The position numbers were made by a program, and so were the translations under genes. The notes beneath the pieces were generated by a model. The model was given only the letters and a program-made list of their open reading frames with translations, was not told the origin of the DNA and ran no database searches. Positions 43,173-50,351 of a stretch of 64,000 nt of DNA are shown here, one piece after another. This stretch comes from Ruminococcus sp. (GTDB lineage: Bacteria > Bacillota > Clostridia > Oscillospirales > Acutalibacteraceae). Each line of letters begins with the position of its first letter. The stretch's first letter is position 1. The stretch covers positions 62,001-126,000 of the forward strand of contig JAFQQF010000016.1 of the NCBI GenBank assembly GCA_017411385.1, read 5' to 3'.

Positions 43173-44453
43173 TCAATCAACGTTATTCACCACACCGATG
43201 AAAGCGGGCACGTTGGATTCGTTGTCATAGATTACAAACACAAAGGGTCTGTCAAAGGTAAGTTCTTTAAACTCAACCACATCTTCCGAGGGGGAAACAC
43301 CATAAGCCAAAACAGCAGAAGTAGCGGCACCTGCCTTGGCACCCTGAGGGCCAACCTCAACAAAGGCCTTCTGGTTAACCTCGCTTATATAAACCTGACC
43401 TGCATTGGAAAGGTTTGAAAAATCGGCTTTTTCTGCATCAAACATTGTGTTTATGCCCATTGCCTTGAGGCTTTCTGTCAGCTCCAAATCTGATTCCACA
43501 GAAAACACGGGAAGCTTTGCAACACATCTTTCCATAGGTGCCTGAGAATCAATAATTGCCGTGAGTCTGCCGACACTCAGATTGTTTACGAAATCCGCAA
43601 TGTTTTCGTCCTCTTTGGGAAGAAGTGCCATAAACTTGCAGGGCACGTTTTTGAAGCCCTTAACAAAGCCCTCTGCATAAGCGGTGCTTACATAAAACTC
43701 ATTGGAGGACATAAACTCAGCCTCTGTGTCGCCCTTTGCACCAGAGAAGGTTCCCTTGCTCATCTGAAGCTCATCATAAGGAGTTGCCCAAGCGTCTTCC
43801 ATAAGAGCGGTATTGATTGCAATGGTGCAAGCACCCTCGGTGCTGTCGATAATATTTGTAATTTCTGAGTTAGTTTTTTCATTCACCCAGCAGTTCACCT
43901 TGTCCGCAGCGTCAACCTCTGTGAAATCTATACGGAAAATATCGGTGTCATAATAGTTTGTGCAAGACTGTAAAAAAGAAGATTTCACATCAAATCTGTT
44001 GTCAAACCACAAGGAGTTTGCACTCTTGAAGTAGCCTTCTTCGCTATTGAATGCTGTGAGTCGGCTGAAGAGATAGTGTGTGCCTGTGCTTATAACGTCC
44101 GTACTTGTACCGGATGCTATGGCGTTGCGGATTTCACTTGATGTTTTGCCTCCGGCTCCGAGTGCCAGTGTGCTAAGCACCGCTGATGCAGACACAGGAG
44201 ATACAACCGTATTCTCCCCCTCTTGCATATTTTCTGCCAGAAGCTTTATGGCAAAATCAATGGAGCCTTCGGTGTATTTCTCGTAATTTTCGGGAGTGGT
44301 GTGCTCCTCAGACAAAAAGTCATACGTGGGAACGTTCTCCGAGCGCTCAAAATTCTTCTTAAGATTTGCATCAGAGTGCATAATAGAATCCGAGCAGGCA
44401 CATAGTGAAAATGCCATAATAAATATCATCAGAACACAAATTAAACGCTTCAT
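43173..44453 (-). CDS. Serpin-family serine protease inhibitor, predicted lipoprotein
   Basis: 426 aa. A signal peptide ending in the lipobox LCAC (C20) predicts attachment to the outer face of the membrane. The serpin core runs from about residue 60 (SIDFAIKLLAENMQEGENTVVSPVSASAVLS) to the C-terminal signature FDRPFVFVIYDNESNVPAFIG. The hinge before the reactive loop (GAKAGAAT, about 371-378) is small-residue-rich, as needed for an inhibitory serpin. By alignment the bond to be cut falls near AYG-V (about 383-386). Known serpins of gut Clostridia and bifidobacteria inhibit host or microbial proteases. AAGGAGG precedes the ATG at 44453. Confidence 0.93.
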   Translation of the reverse strand: MKRLICVLMIFIMAFSLCACSDSIMHSDANLKKNFERSENVPTYDFLSEEHTTPENYEKYTEGSIDFAIKLLAENMQEGENTVVSPVSASAVLSTLALGAGGKTSSEIRNAIASGTSTDVISTGTHYLFSRLTAFNSEEGYFKSANSLWFDNRFDVKSSFLQSCTNYYDTDIFRIDFTEVDAADKVNCWVNEKTNSEITNIIDSTEGACTIAINTALMEDAWATPYDELQMSKGTFSGAKGDTEAEFMSSNEFYVSTAYAEGFVKGFKNVPCKFMALLPKEDENIADFVNNLSVGRLTAIIDSQAPMERCVAKLPVFSVESDLELTESLKAMGINTMFDAEKADFSNLSNAGQVYISEVNQKAFVEVGPQGAKAGAATSAVLAYGVSPSEDVVEFKELTFDRPFVFVIYDNESNVPAFIGVVNNVD

Positions 44454-44497
44454 ATTTTCCTCCTTTAAGCACAAGCTTGTACCGCTCTGCTTCTTAT

Positions 44498-44526
44498 ATA
44501 ATAAGGCTTTTTTCGATAAAATTCAA
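44498..44526 (-). promoter_or_regulatory. SigA-type promoter of the serpin operon
   Basis: Minus strand TTGAAT (44521-44526), 17-bp spacer, TATTAT (44498-44503). The 5' leader is about 40 nt. Confidence 0.75.
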
Positions 44527-44718
44527 CTAACTTATCCGCTTTTTACTTATTCTAACAAATGAATCCAAAAAAAACGCCATAACTGGCAATAAGTTTGGAA
44601 GATATTACATAGAAAAAATGCAGGTTTCATCTTCCTTTTTTCAGAAGTTTATTGTATTATATATATCGAATATGAACACAATGTGAAAATATATCTTTTT
44701 TGAAAAAGAGGTTTTTAT

Positions 44719-46269
44719 ATGAGTGATAATAATAAAAGATACCGCCACGCAGAGAAGAGTATGAACAAAAAGCACCTTGCTCTTGTCCTTGCGGTCACCG
44801 CTTTGGTATGCCTTCTGACAGTTGTGCTTACTTCAAGCCTTACCGCTTGCAACAACGAGCAGACCGCTACTCCCGACAGTATGGAAATCACCACTATCGA
44901 CGAGGCCACCTATGTATTTTCAGACGGCATCTACGCAGGCTCCGTTAATCTTAACGGTCTTATTTACAAGGATGCCAAAGAAAAGCTCCTTGCTGAATGT
45001 GACTCTCTGGTAAAGGATTTTGAGCTTAAGATAACCGCAGCTGACAAGGAGTATAAGCTCAAAAAAGCTGACTTTACATACGCAAATAACGTTAATGAAA
45101 TTCTTCTTGACGCTGTAAAGCACAGCAATGCAACCACACAGAGCAACACAAAGAAAACAACCGATAAAACTTTTGAGCTCAAGGTTTCTGTTTCTGAGGA
45201 GTCTGTTAACAAGAAGGTTGCAGAAATTGCCAAGGAAGTTGACAAAGAAGCCAAGAATGCAACCATCGGCAGTGCAGAGAATAACGATATATCCTTCATA
45301 AAAGACAGCACAGGTCTTAAACTGGACCAGCCTGCTCTTTCAAAGGAAATCACAAAGGAAATCAACAAGTTCATCAAAGACAGCAAAAAGCCTGCTGACA
45401 TCAAAGCTAAAGTTTCTGAGCTTCAGCCCGAGCTTACTTACGATGACATAAACGGCAAAATTCAGTTGCTTTCTTCTTTCTCAACCTATTCGTCCAACAC
45501 TATGGATGCCGTTCACAATATGACTCTTGCCCTTGCAGGCTGCAACGGCTCCGTTATCAACCCCGGCGAAGTATGGTCCTTCAATGCTCACGCTGGAAAC
45601 GGCAACCTGACCTCTCTCGGCTACCGCCCTGCAACAGTTATTGTAAACGGCGAGTACGACACAGGCATCGGCGGCGGTATATGTCAGGCAAGTACAACCG
45701 TCTACAACGCGGCTATCCGCACAAATATGGAGATTGTTGAGCGTTACTGCCATTGCTTTGAGTCCTCTTATGTAGATGCAGGCTTGGATGCTACCATCGC
45801 TTATCCTTATCTGGATTTGAAGCTTAAAAACGTTACAGAATATCCTATGTACTTCCAGTGCTACTCCTCAGGTCGTACTATGTATGTTAGCATTTACGGA
45901 TATCAGGACCCCTCTTTTGACGAGGTTAAAATCAACAACAACATTTACGAAGCAAGCTACGAAGACAACTACTTCAAGGTAAGCACAGAGCGTGTTTTCC
46001 TCAAAGACGGCAAAGAGGTTTACAGAGAGCAGCTGCCCTATTCTGAGTATATGTATTATGCAGAGAAGGAAGAGGAAGCAACAACAGCACCTCCCACAAC
46101 AGCCCCTGAAACAAAGCCTGTGGAGAAGCCCACCGCTCCTGTTGTAACTACTCCCCCTGTAGAGAACAACCCCACAAATCCCCCTGAGCCTGTAGAGCCT
46201 GCAACCCCTGCTCCTGAACCCCCTGCAGACCCTGTGGAGCCCACAGTCGCAGTAGCTGATAACAATTAA
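44719..46269 (+). CDS. VanW-domain cell-surface protein
   Basis: 516 aa. One N-terminal helix (about 18-40) anchors or exports it. Residues about 60-250 are a peptidoglycan-binding-like region (PG_binding_4 type: YVFSDGIYAGSVNLNGLIYKDAKEKL). The VanW domain runs from about 265 to 400, with STYSSNTMDAVHNMTLAL, INPGEVWSFNAHAG, GGGICQASTTVYNAA and YPYLDLKLKN. A long Pro/Thr/Glu tail ends the protein and probably spans the wall. The role of VanW is not established; these proteins are common in Clostridia without vancomycin resistance and no other van genes are here. AAGAGG precedes the ATG. Confidence 0.88.
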   Translation: MSDNNKRYRHAEKSMNKKHLALVLAVTALVCLLTVVLTSSLTACNNEQTATPDSMEITTIDEATYVFSDGIYAGSVNLNGLIYKDAKEKLLAECDSLVKDFELKITAADKEYKLKKADFTYANNVNEILLDAVKHSNATTQSNTKKTTDKTFELKVSVSEESVNKKVAEIAKEVDKEAKNATIGSAENNDISFIKDSTGLKLDQPALSKEITKEINKFIKDSKKPADIKAKVSELQPELTYDDINGKIQLLSSFSTYSSNTMDAVHNMTLALAGCNGSVINPGEVWSFNAHAGNGNLTSLGYRPATVIVNGEYDTGIGGGICQASTTVYNAAIRTNMEIVERYCHCFESSYVDAGLDATIAYPYLDLKLKNVTEYPMYFQCYSSGRTMYVSIYGYQDPSFDEVKINNNIYEASYEDNYFKVSTERVFLKDGKEVYREQLPYSEYMYYAEKEEEATTAPPTTAPETKPVEKPTAPVVTTPPVENNPTNPPEPVEPATPAPEPPADPVEPTVAVADNN

Positions 46270-46297
46270 CAATCATCTTTTGTCTGATTGCTCAAAC

Positions 46298-46326
46298 GAA
46301 TAACAAAACTCCTTTTGCAAATGCTA
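46298..46326 (+). promoter_or_regulatory. Candidate SigG promoter of spoVAD inside the upstream terminator
   Basis: GAATA (46298-46302), 17-bp spacer, AATGCTA (46320-46326). This agrees with the Bacillus SigG consensus (GHATR, CATXHTA) at all positions but one. A start near 46333 would fall in the loop of the hairpin at 46305-46349. The match is by eye and short, so confidence is limited. Confidence 0.4.
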
Positions 46327-46355
46327 TTAAAAATTGCAAAGGGAGTTTTCTTTTT
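46305..46355 (+). terminator. Terminator of the VanW gene, containing the spoVAD ribosome site
   Basis: Stem AAAACTCCTTTTGCAA / TTGCAAAGGGAGTTTT (16 pairs with one wobble), then CTTTTT. The next base triplet is the spoVAD ATG at 46356. The spoVAD ribosome site AAAGGGAG is in the right arm. Confidence 0.85.
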
Positions 46356-47366
46356 ATGATAACACGTAAAGGCAGATATACCCTTGTGTTTTCGCACGGA
46401 CCTGAAATACTTAGCTTCGCCTCTGTGGCAGGTCCCAAAGAAGCCGAGGGACCCTTGGGCAAAAAATTTGACAAAATCATCTACGACCCCAAGGCAGGTA
46501 AGGACACATGGGAGCAGGCAGAAAGCCAACTGCAAAAGGAAGCCTTACAGCTTGCTCTGGAAAAAGCCACCCTTCATGCAGAGAACATCGACTTTGTGTT
46601 TTCAGGGGATCTACTTAATCAATGCATATCCTCAAGCTATGGACTCAAGGCATTCTCCATCCCATATCTGGGGCAATACGGTGCCTGCTCCACAATGGCT
46701 CAAACCCTCATTATGGGAGCTGTTACCCTTGAATCACAGGCAGCTGCTCTCTGTGCCTGTGTAACCTCCTCTCATTTTTGCTCTGCCGAAAGACAATACC
46801 GCTTCCCTCTTGAATACGGCGGACAACGTCCCCCCACAGCTCAATGGACCGTCACCGGCTCGGGTTGCAGTATACTGGGATACGGCAAAGGGCACAACCC
46901 CAGAATCTGCGGTGCAACAGTCGGAAGAATTCAGGATTTGGGAGTGACAGATGCCAACAATATGGGAGCGGCGATGGCTCCTGCCGCGGCTCAGACCTTG
47001 CTTGACTTTTTTTCGGACACAGGAAAGTCCCCTTCGGACTTCGACCGTATTTATACAGGCGACTTAGGGCAGGTGGGCTCTTCGCTTCTTTACAAGCTCA
47101 CAGAAGAAAACGGGCTCAACATCAGAGAAATACATCGCGACTGCGGTCTTCTCATATTTGAAAAGGATGTGCAGGATGTTCACGCAGGAGGCTCGGGCTG
47201 CGGTTGTGCCGCCTCGGTACTCTGCTCCCACATCCTCCCCAAAATGAAAAGCGGCAAGCTTCACAATATACTTTTTGTTGCCACAGGTGCTCTTATGAGT
47301 CCCACCTCCTGCCAGCAGGGACAAAGTATTCCTTGTATTGCTCACCTTATCCATCTTGAAAATTAA
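46356..47366 (+). CDS. spoVAD: Stage V sporulation protein AD
   Basis: 336 aa, full length. Thiolase-like fold protein that binds dipicolinic acid during its uptake into spores, as shown in Bacillus. Family features are GPKEAEGPLGKKFDKIIYDPKAGKDTWEQAE, FSGDLLNQCISSSYGL, GAMAPAAAQT and the glycine/cysteine-rich VHAGGSGCGCAASVL. Its usual neighbours spoVAC and spoVAE are absent; a spoVAE is at 19.4 kb. The ribosome site is the 3' arm of the upstream terminator. Confidence 0.95.
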   Translation: MITRKGRYTLVFSHGPEILSFASVAGPKEAEGPLGKKFDKIIYDPKAGKDTWEQAESQLQKEALQLALEKATLHAENIDFVFSGDLLNQCISSSYGLKAFSIPYLGQYGACSTMAQTLIMGAVTLESQAAALCACVTSSHFCSAERQYRFPLEYGGQRPPTAQWTVTGSGCSILGYGKGHNPRICGATVGRIQDLGVTDANNMGAAMAPAAAQTLLDFFSDTGKSPSDFDRIYTGDLGQVGSSLLYKLTEENGLNIREIHRDCGLLIFEKDVQDVHAGGSGCGCAASVLCSHILPKMKSGKLHNILFVATGALMSPTSCQQGQSIPCIAHLIHLEN

Positions 47367-47509
47367 TTAAATCCTTTACTTTCCATCAAAAAAAGCCGAA
47401 CTTTGTTAAGAAAAGGTATTTTCAAAGCCCATTTTATGTGTTATTATAGTAATGTATCTTTATACAGCTTATTGAGAAGCTTTACTTACCACATTATGAG
47501 GCTTTTGTT

Positions 47510-48049
47510 ATGTTCCAAAAACTAAAAGAGCTTGATTTGAAGGTTCTCAAATCCATCAAAAAGCTCCACAACCACAGAAACAACAAAATAATGGCGGTAA
47601 TCACCCATCTTGGCACAGGCGGAACCGTCTGGTTTGCAATGTGTATCCCTTTGATTATCTCAAAGCAGATGCGTTCAGCAGGTCTTAACATCCTTTTAAG
47701 CCTCTTTATCACTTGGCTTGTAGGTGAAATCACAATCAAACGCCTTGTGGGAAGGGTGCGCCCCTCCGAGGAGCTCCCCGAGGATGAGCAGATTATCAAA
47801 CGTCCCAAGTACTACTCCTTCCCTTCTGGTCACTCCGCCTCCTCCTTCTCTGTAGTGGCGGTGTCTGCCCTTCGATGCCCCGTGTGGATTGTTATCCCCA
47901 CCTTTGTGCTTGCCTCGCTGATTGCTTTCAGCCGAATGTACCTGCGGGTACACTATATGACCGACGTAGCAGCAGGTGTAATTTTGGGTTTGGGGTGCGG
48001 CTTCTCTTCGGTGGCTATATACAACGTCATAGCCGCTCACGTATTTTAG
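47510..48049 (+). CDS. PAP2-family membrane phosphatase
   Basis: 179 aa with about five helices. The three phosphatase motifs are complete: K77-x6-R84-P85 (KRLVGRVRP), P105-S-G-H108 (FPSGHSAS) and S141-R-x5-H148-x3-D152 (SRMYLRVHYMTD). It probably removes a phosphate from a lipid such as undecaprenyl pyrophosphate or phosphatidylglycerol phosphate on the outer side; the substrate cannot be decided from sequence. The ribosome site is weak (TGAGG). Confidence 0.9.
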   Translation: MFQKLKELDLKVLKSIKKLHNHRNNKIMAVITHLGTGGTVWFAMCIPLIISKQMRSAGLNILLSLFITWLVGEITIKRLVGRVRPSEELPEDEQIIKRPKYYSFPSGHSASSFSVVAVSALRCPVWIVIPTFVLASLIAFSRMYLRVHYMTDVAAGVILGLGCGFSSVAIYNVIAAHVF

Positions 48050-48069
48050 TCAATAATCAATATGTTTTC

Positions 48070-48108
48070 AAACGGTTTTTGCTTTTGCAAAAGCCGTTTT
48101 TTATTTTT
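48070..48108 (+). terminator. Terminator of the PAP2 gene
   Basis: Arms AAACGGTTTT and AAAGCCGTTT pair with one wobble, then TTTTATTTTT. It lies 20 bp past the stop. Confidence 0.7.
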
Positions 48109-48140
48109 GAAAAATTTTTTTGAAAATTCTTCATTTGCCG

Positions 48141-48169
48141 TTGACTTTGTCAATAATACAAATTGTAAT
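48141..48169 (+). promoter_or_regulatory. SigA-type promoter in the long AT-rich gap
   Basis: TTGACT (48141-48146), 17-bp spacer, TGTAAT (48164-48169). It is about 340 bp upstream of the next gene and reads across the DnaA-box cluster. It could drive that gene with a long leader, or an unidentified small RNA. Confidence 0.45.
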
Positions 48170-48278
48170 ACCAAATCCGTTAAAATACGAAAAAAGAATA
48201 TATTTCAACAGTATGATTTTTTATTCAAAAAAGGAAATTTCAAGTAAATTTAGTTAATATCTATGTTTGAAGCCTCAG

Positions 48279-48321
48279 TTATTCACATTTTCCACATAGT
48301 TTTCAACATTTTTGTTGATAA
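48279..48321. promoter_or_regulatory. Cluster of four DnaA-box-like sequences
   Basis: Within 43 bp: TTATTCACA (48279-48287), TTTTCCACA (48288-48296) and TTTTCAACA (48300-48308) on the plus strand, and TTATCAACA (48313-48321) on the minus strand. The first two fit TTWTNCACA; the others differ at one position. They lie in a 457-bp AT-rich gap (48050-48507) with no other gene I can support. No dnaA, dnaN, rpmH or other origin genes are nearby. Confidence 0.55.
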
Positions 48322-48507
48322 ATATGAATAATACAATTCGTATAGTTCCAAAAGGAAATTATTTATGGTTTCTTTGCAGAATTAAAACCACGCTCTATTT
48401 TCTTCAAAGTAAAAAACAGCCCCTTGCGTCTGCATAATCCTGCCAAAACAAGTCAAAGATAACGTAGATAGTATATCTACCAAATACAATCCAAGGAGCA
48501 AAAAGCT

Positions 48508-48774
48508 ATGATAAAAGGTGTAAACAGACAGATTATAGAAATTTCCGACCTGAGCAGTATTTACTACGAACGTGCTTGGCTGGTGGTACGCCCCGAATAT
48601 GCAAAGGTTCAGCAGGATGCCTTAGAAAAAGAAGCAAAATCTCTGATGAAGGATGTAAGCAAGCCTTCATGTATGGGCATAAAGCGAAGCTTCGGCTTCT
48701 GGGCGCTCAGACTTGGGCTTTCTGCAGCACTTGGAGCAGGAGCATCAACCCTTATCCATCTGCTTATACTTTAG
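48508..48774 (+). CDS. Small conserved-looking membrane-anchored protein, function unknown
   Basis: 88 aa. A soluble N-terminal part of about 60 residues (MIKGVNRQIIEISDLSSIYYERAWLVVRPEYAKVQQDALEKEA) is followed by one C-terminal helix (about 66-86), giving a tail-anchored layout. I recall similar short clostridial proteins that begin MIKGV-RQ-IEI and have a WLVVRPE-like strand, but no function is attached to them. AAGGAG lies 10 bases before the ATG. It is followed after 42 bp by a DUF6512 gene. Confidence 0.7.
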   Translation: MIKGVNRQIIEISDLSSIYYERAWLVVRPEYAKVQQDALEKEAKSLMKDVSKPSCMGIKRSFGFWALRLGLSAALGAGASTLIHLLIL

Positions 48775-48816
48775 TTATATCTCTCCCCTTTACGCATATA
48801 ATGTACGGGTGAGATT

Positions 48817-49401
48817 ATGAACGATAAAACTTTCAAAAGACTTGAAGCTGTAGGGGGTGCTGTAGTTTTTGCTATAGCCTCCTTTTTGCATTTTTTCTAC
48901 AATTTATCCGGCGGCTCGGTGTTGGGTGCATTGCTGGGCTCAGTAAACGAAAGCATCTGGGAGCACCTAAAAATCTTTTCTATCGGATATATGCTGTGGG
49001 CGGTAACAGAGCTTTTGTGGGCAAAGCCGCCGCTCAAAGCCTTTGTTTGGGCAAAGGCGGTAGGACTATATTCTCTGTGCCTGTCCATCGCCTGCTTTTT
49101 TTACATCTACACAACACTCTTGGGCACAAGCTCTGTTGTTCTCAATTTAACATCAAGTCTTGCTTTTTCCTTTTTGGCTCATTTGATTTCTTACAAGCTG
49201 ACCTTAAGCGAAAGAAACAAGGGACAATTTTTTCTAACCGGCACCATGATGCTTTTTCTGATATTCATAATGATTTTGTCCTTTACCTATTTCCCACCCG
49301 AGGCTAAGCTTTTTCTGGACCCTGTAACACAAACCTACGGCATACCCGACCCCTCCTTCGATGAGGGTGCTGTTGCCCTTGACGTCTTATATGAATTGTA
49401 A
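48817..49401 (+). CDS. DUF6512-like membrane protein
   Basis: 194 aa with six predicted helices. The loop LHFFYNLSGGSVLGALLGSVNESIWEHLKI near residue 25 is the hallmark of the DUF6512 group (SGG...VNESxWEHLK), and the C-terminal YGIPD segment also fits. Function unknown. GGTGAG precedes the ATG. It probably forms a unit with the small gene upstream. Confidence 0.75.
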   Translation: MNDKTFKRLEAVGGAVVFAIASFLHFFYNLSGGSVLGALLGSVNESIWEHLKIFSIGYMLWAVTELLWAKPPLKAFVWAKAVGLYSLCLSIACFFYIYTTLLGTSSVVLNLTSSLAFSFLAHLISYKLTLSERNKGQFFLTGTMMLFLIFIMILSFTYFPPEAKLFLDPVTQTYGIPDPSFDEGAVALDVLYEL

Positions 49402-49506
49402 ATTTTTCGGCAAAAATCCCCCTAAAAAATTAACAAACCCTATTCTCAAACAAAAGCTTTTATGATACAATATAATATGTATGGGTATTTGTAAAATCTA
49501 CAAGCT

Positions 49507-49533
49507 CGTTCTTTGAAGTTTTTTTCAAGAACG
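49507..49533 (+). other. Hairpin upstream of rlmB
   Basis: CGTTCTT / AAGAACG arms about 20 bp before the rlmB ATG. A -10-like TATAAT lies at 49471-49476 without a good -35. The hairpin could be part of the rlmB leader. The rest of the 49402-49552 gap shows nothing clear. Confidence 0.35.
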
Positions 49534-49552
49534 CAGAAAAGGATAGGTTAAA

Positions 49553-50317
49553 ATGTCAGATTATTCAAAAGAAAAGAACTCCTCTGAGCAGAGAGGGGAT
49601 ATTATATTCGGCAGGAACCCTGTAAGCGAAGCCATCCGTTCGGGCAGACCCATTGACTCTGTGCTGGTGGCAAAAGGAGCCAAAACAGGCGCCATTGTGG
49701 GAATCCTTGCAAAAGCAAAAGAAAAGAAGCTTCGCATAAAAGAGGTTGACCCCAAAAAGCTTGATTATATGTGCGCAGGGGGCACCCATCAGGGTATTGC
49801 CGCTGTTGCCGCTGTCTGCGAATACAAGGAGCTCGACGATATCTTCTTGCTTGCAAAGGAGCGAAACGAAGCTCCCTTTGTTATAATTCTGGACGAAATC
49901 GAAGATCCTCACAACTTAGGCGCTATTATCAGGAGCGCAGAATGTGCAGGTGCTCACGGAGTAATTATTCCCAACCGCAGAAGCGCAGGACTCAGCTTCA
50001 CGGTAGGCAAGACTGCCGCAGGTGCTGTTGAGTACGTTCCCGTTGTGCGAGTGCCTAACATCCCCTCAGTTATTGACACACTCAAGGAAAAAGGCTTGTG
50101 GATATACGGTGCCGATATGAACGGTGAGGACTACCGCAAGTGTGATATGAGCGGTGCTGTTGCACTTGTAATCGGAAACGAGGGCAAGGGCATCTCAAGA
50201 CTTGTAAGAGAAAAATGCGACGTAATCGTATCCTTGCCTATGAAGGGCAAAATCAACTCCCTCAACGCATCTGTTGCCGCCGGCATCCTGATGTATAGAG
50301 TTGCAGAATGCAGATAA
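49553..50317 (+). CDS. rlmB: 23S rRNA 2'-O-methyltransferase RlmB (TrmH/SpoU family)
   Basis: 254 aa. An N-terminal substrate-binding domain (IIFGRNPVSEAIRSGRPIDSVLVAKG) precedes the SPOUT catalytic domain with the three SpoU motifs: DEIEDPHNLGAIIRSAECAGAHGVI, LVIGNEGKGISRLV and LPMKGKINSLNASVAAGILMY. It methylates a guanosine of 23S rRNA. The ATG has AAGGATAGG upstream. Confidence 0.93.
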   Translation: MSDYSKEKNSSEQRGDIIFGRNPVSEAIRSGRPIDSVLVAKGAKTGAIVGILAKAKEKKLRIKEVDPKKLDYMCAGGTHQGIAAVAAVCEYKELDDIFLLAKERNEAPFVIILDEIEDPHNLGAIIRSAECAGAHGVIIPNRRSAGLSFTVGKTAAGAVEYVPVVRVPNIPSVIDTLKEKGLWIYGADMNGEDYRKCDMSGAVALVIGNEGKGISRLVREKCDVIVSLPMKGKINSLNASVAAGILMYRVAECR

Positions 50318-50351
50318 CGCTTTGTATATAAATTGTAAGGAAGTGAAAAGA

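Noticed and set aside
44719-46269. Vancomycin-resistance gene
   Set aside because: The VanW domain is widespread in susceptible Clostridia, and no vanA/H/X/R/S-like genes are present in the window.
48326-48440. Short open frame starting ATGAATAATACAATTCG in the DnaA-box gap
   Set aside because: No ribosome site, no conserved features and low-complexity composition; more likely chance.
48050-48507. Chromosomal replication origin oriC
   Set aside because: DnaA-like boxes and AT-richness are present, but none of the usual flanking genes (dnaA, dnaN, recF, rpmH, rnpA) are in the window.
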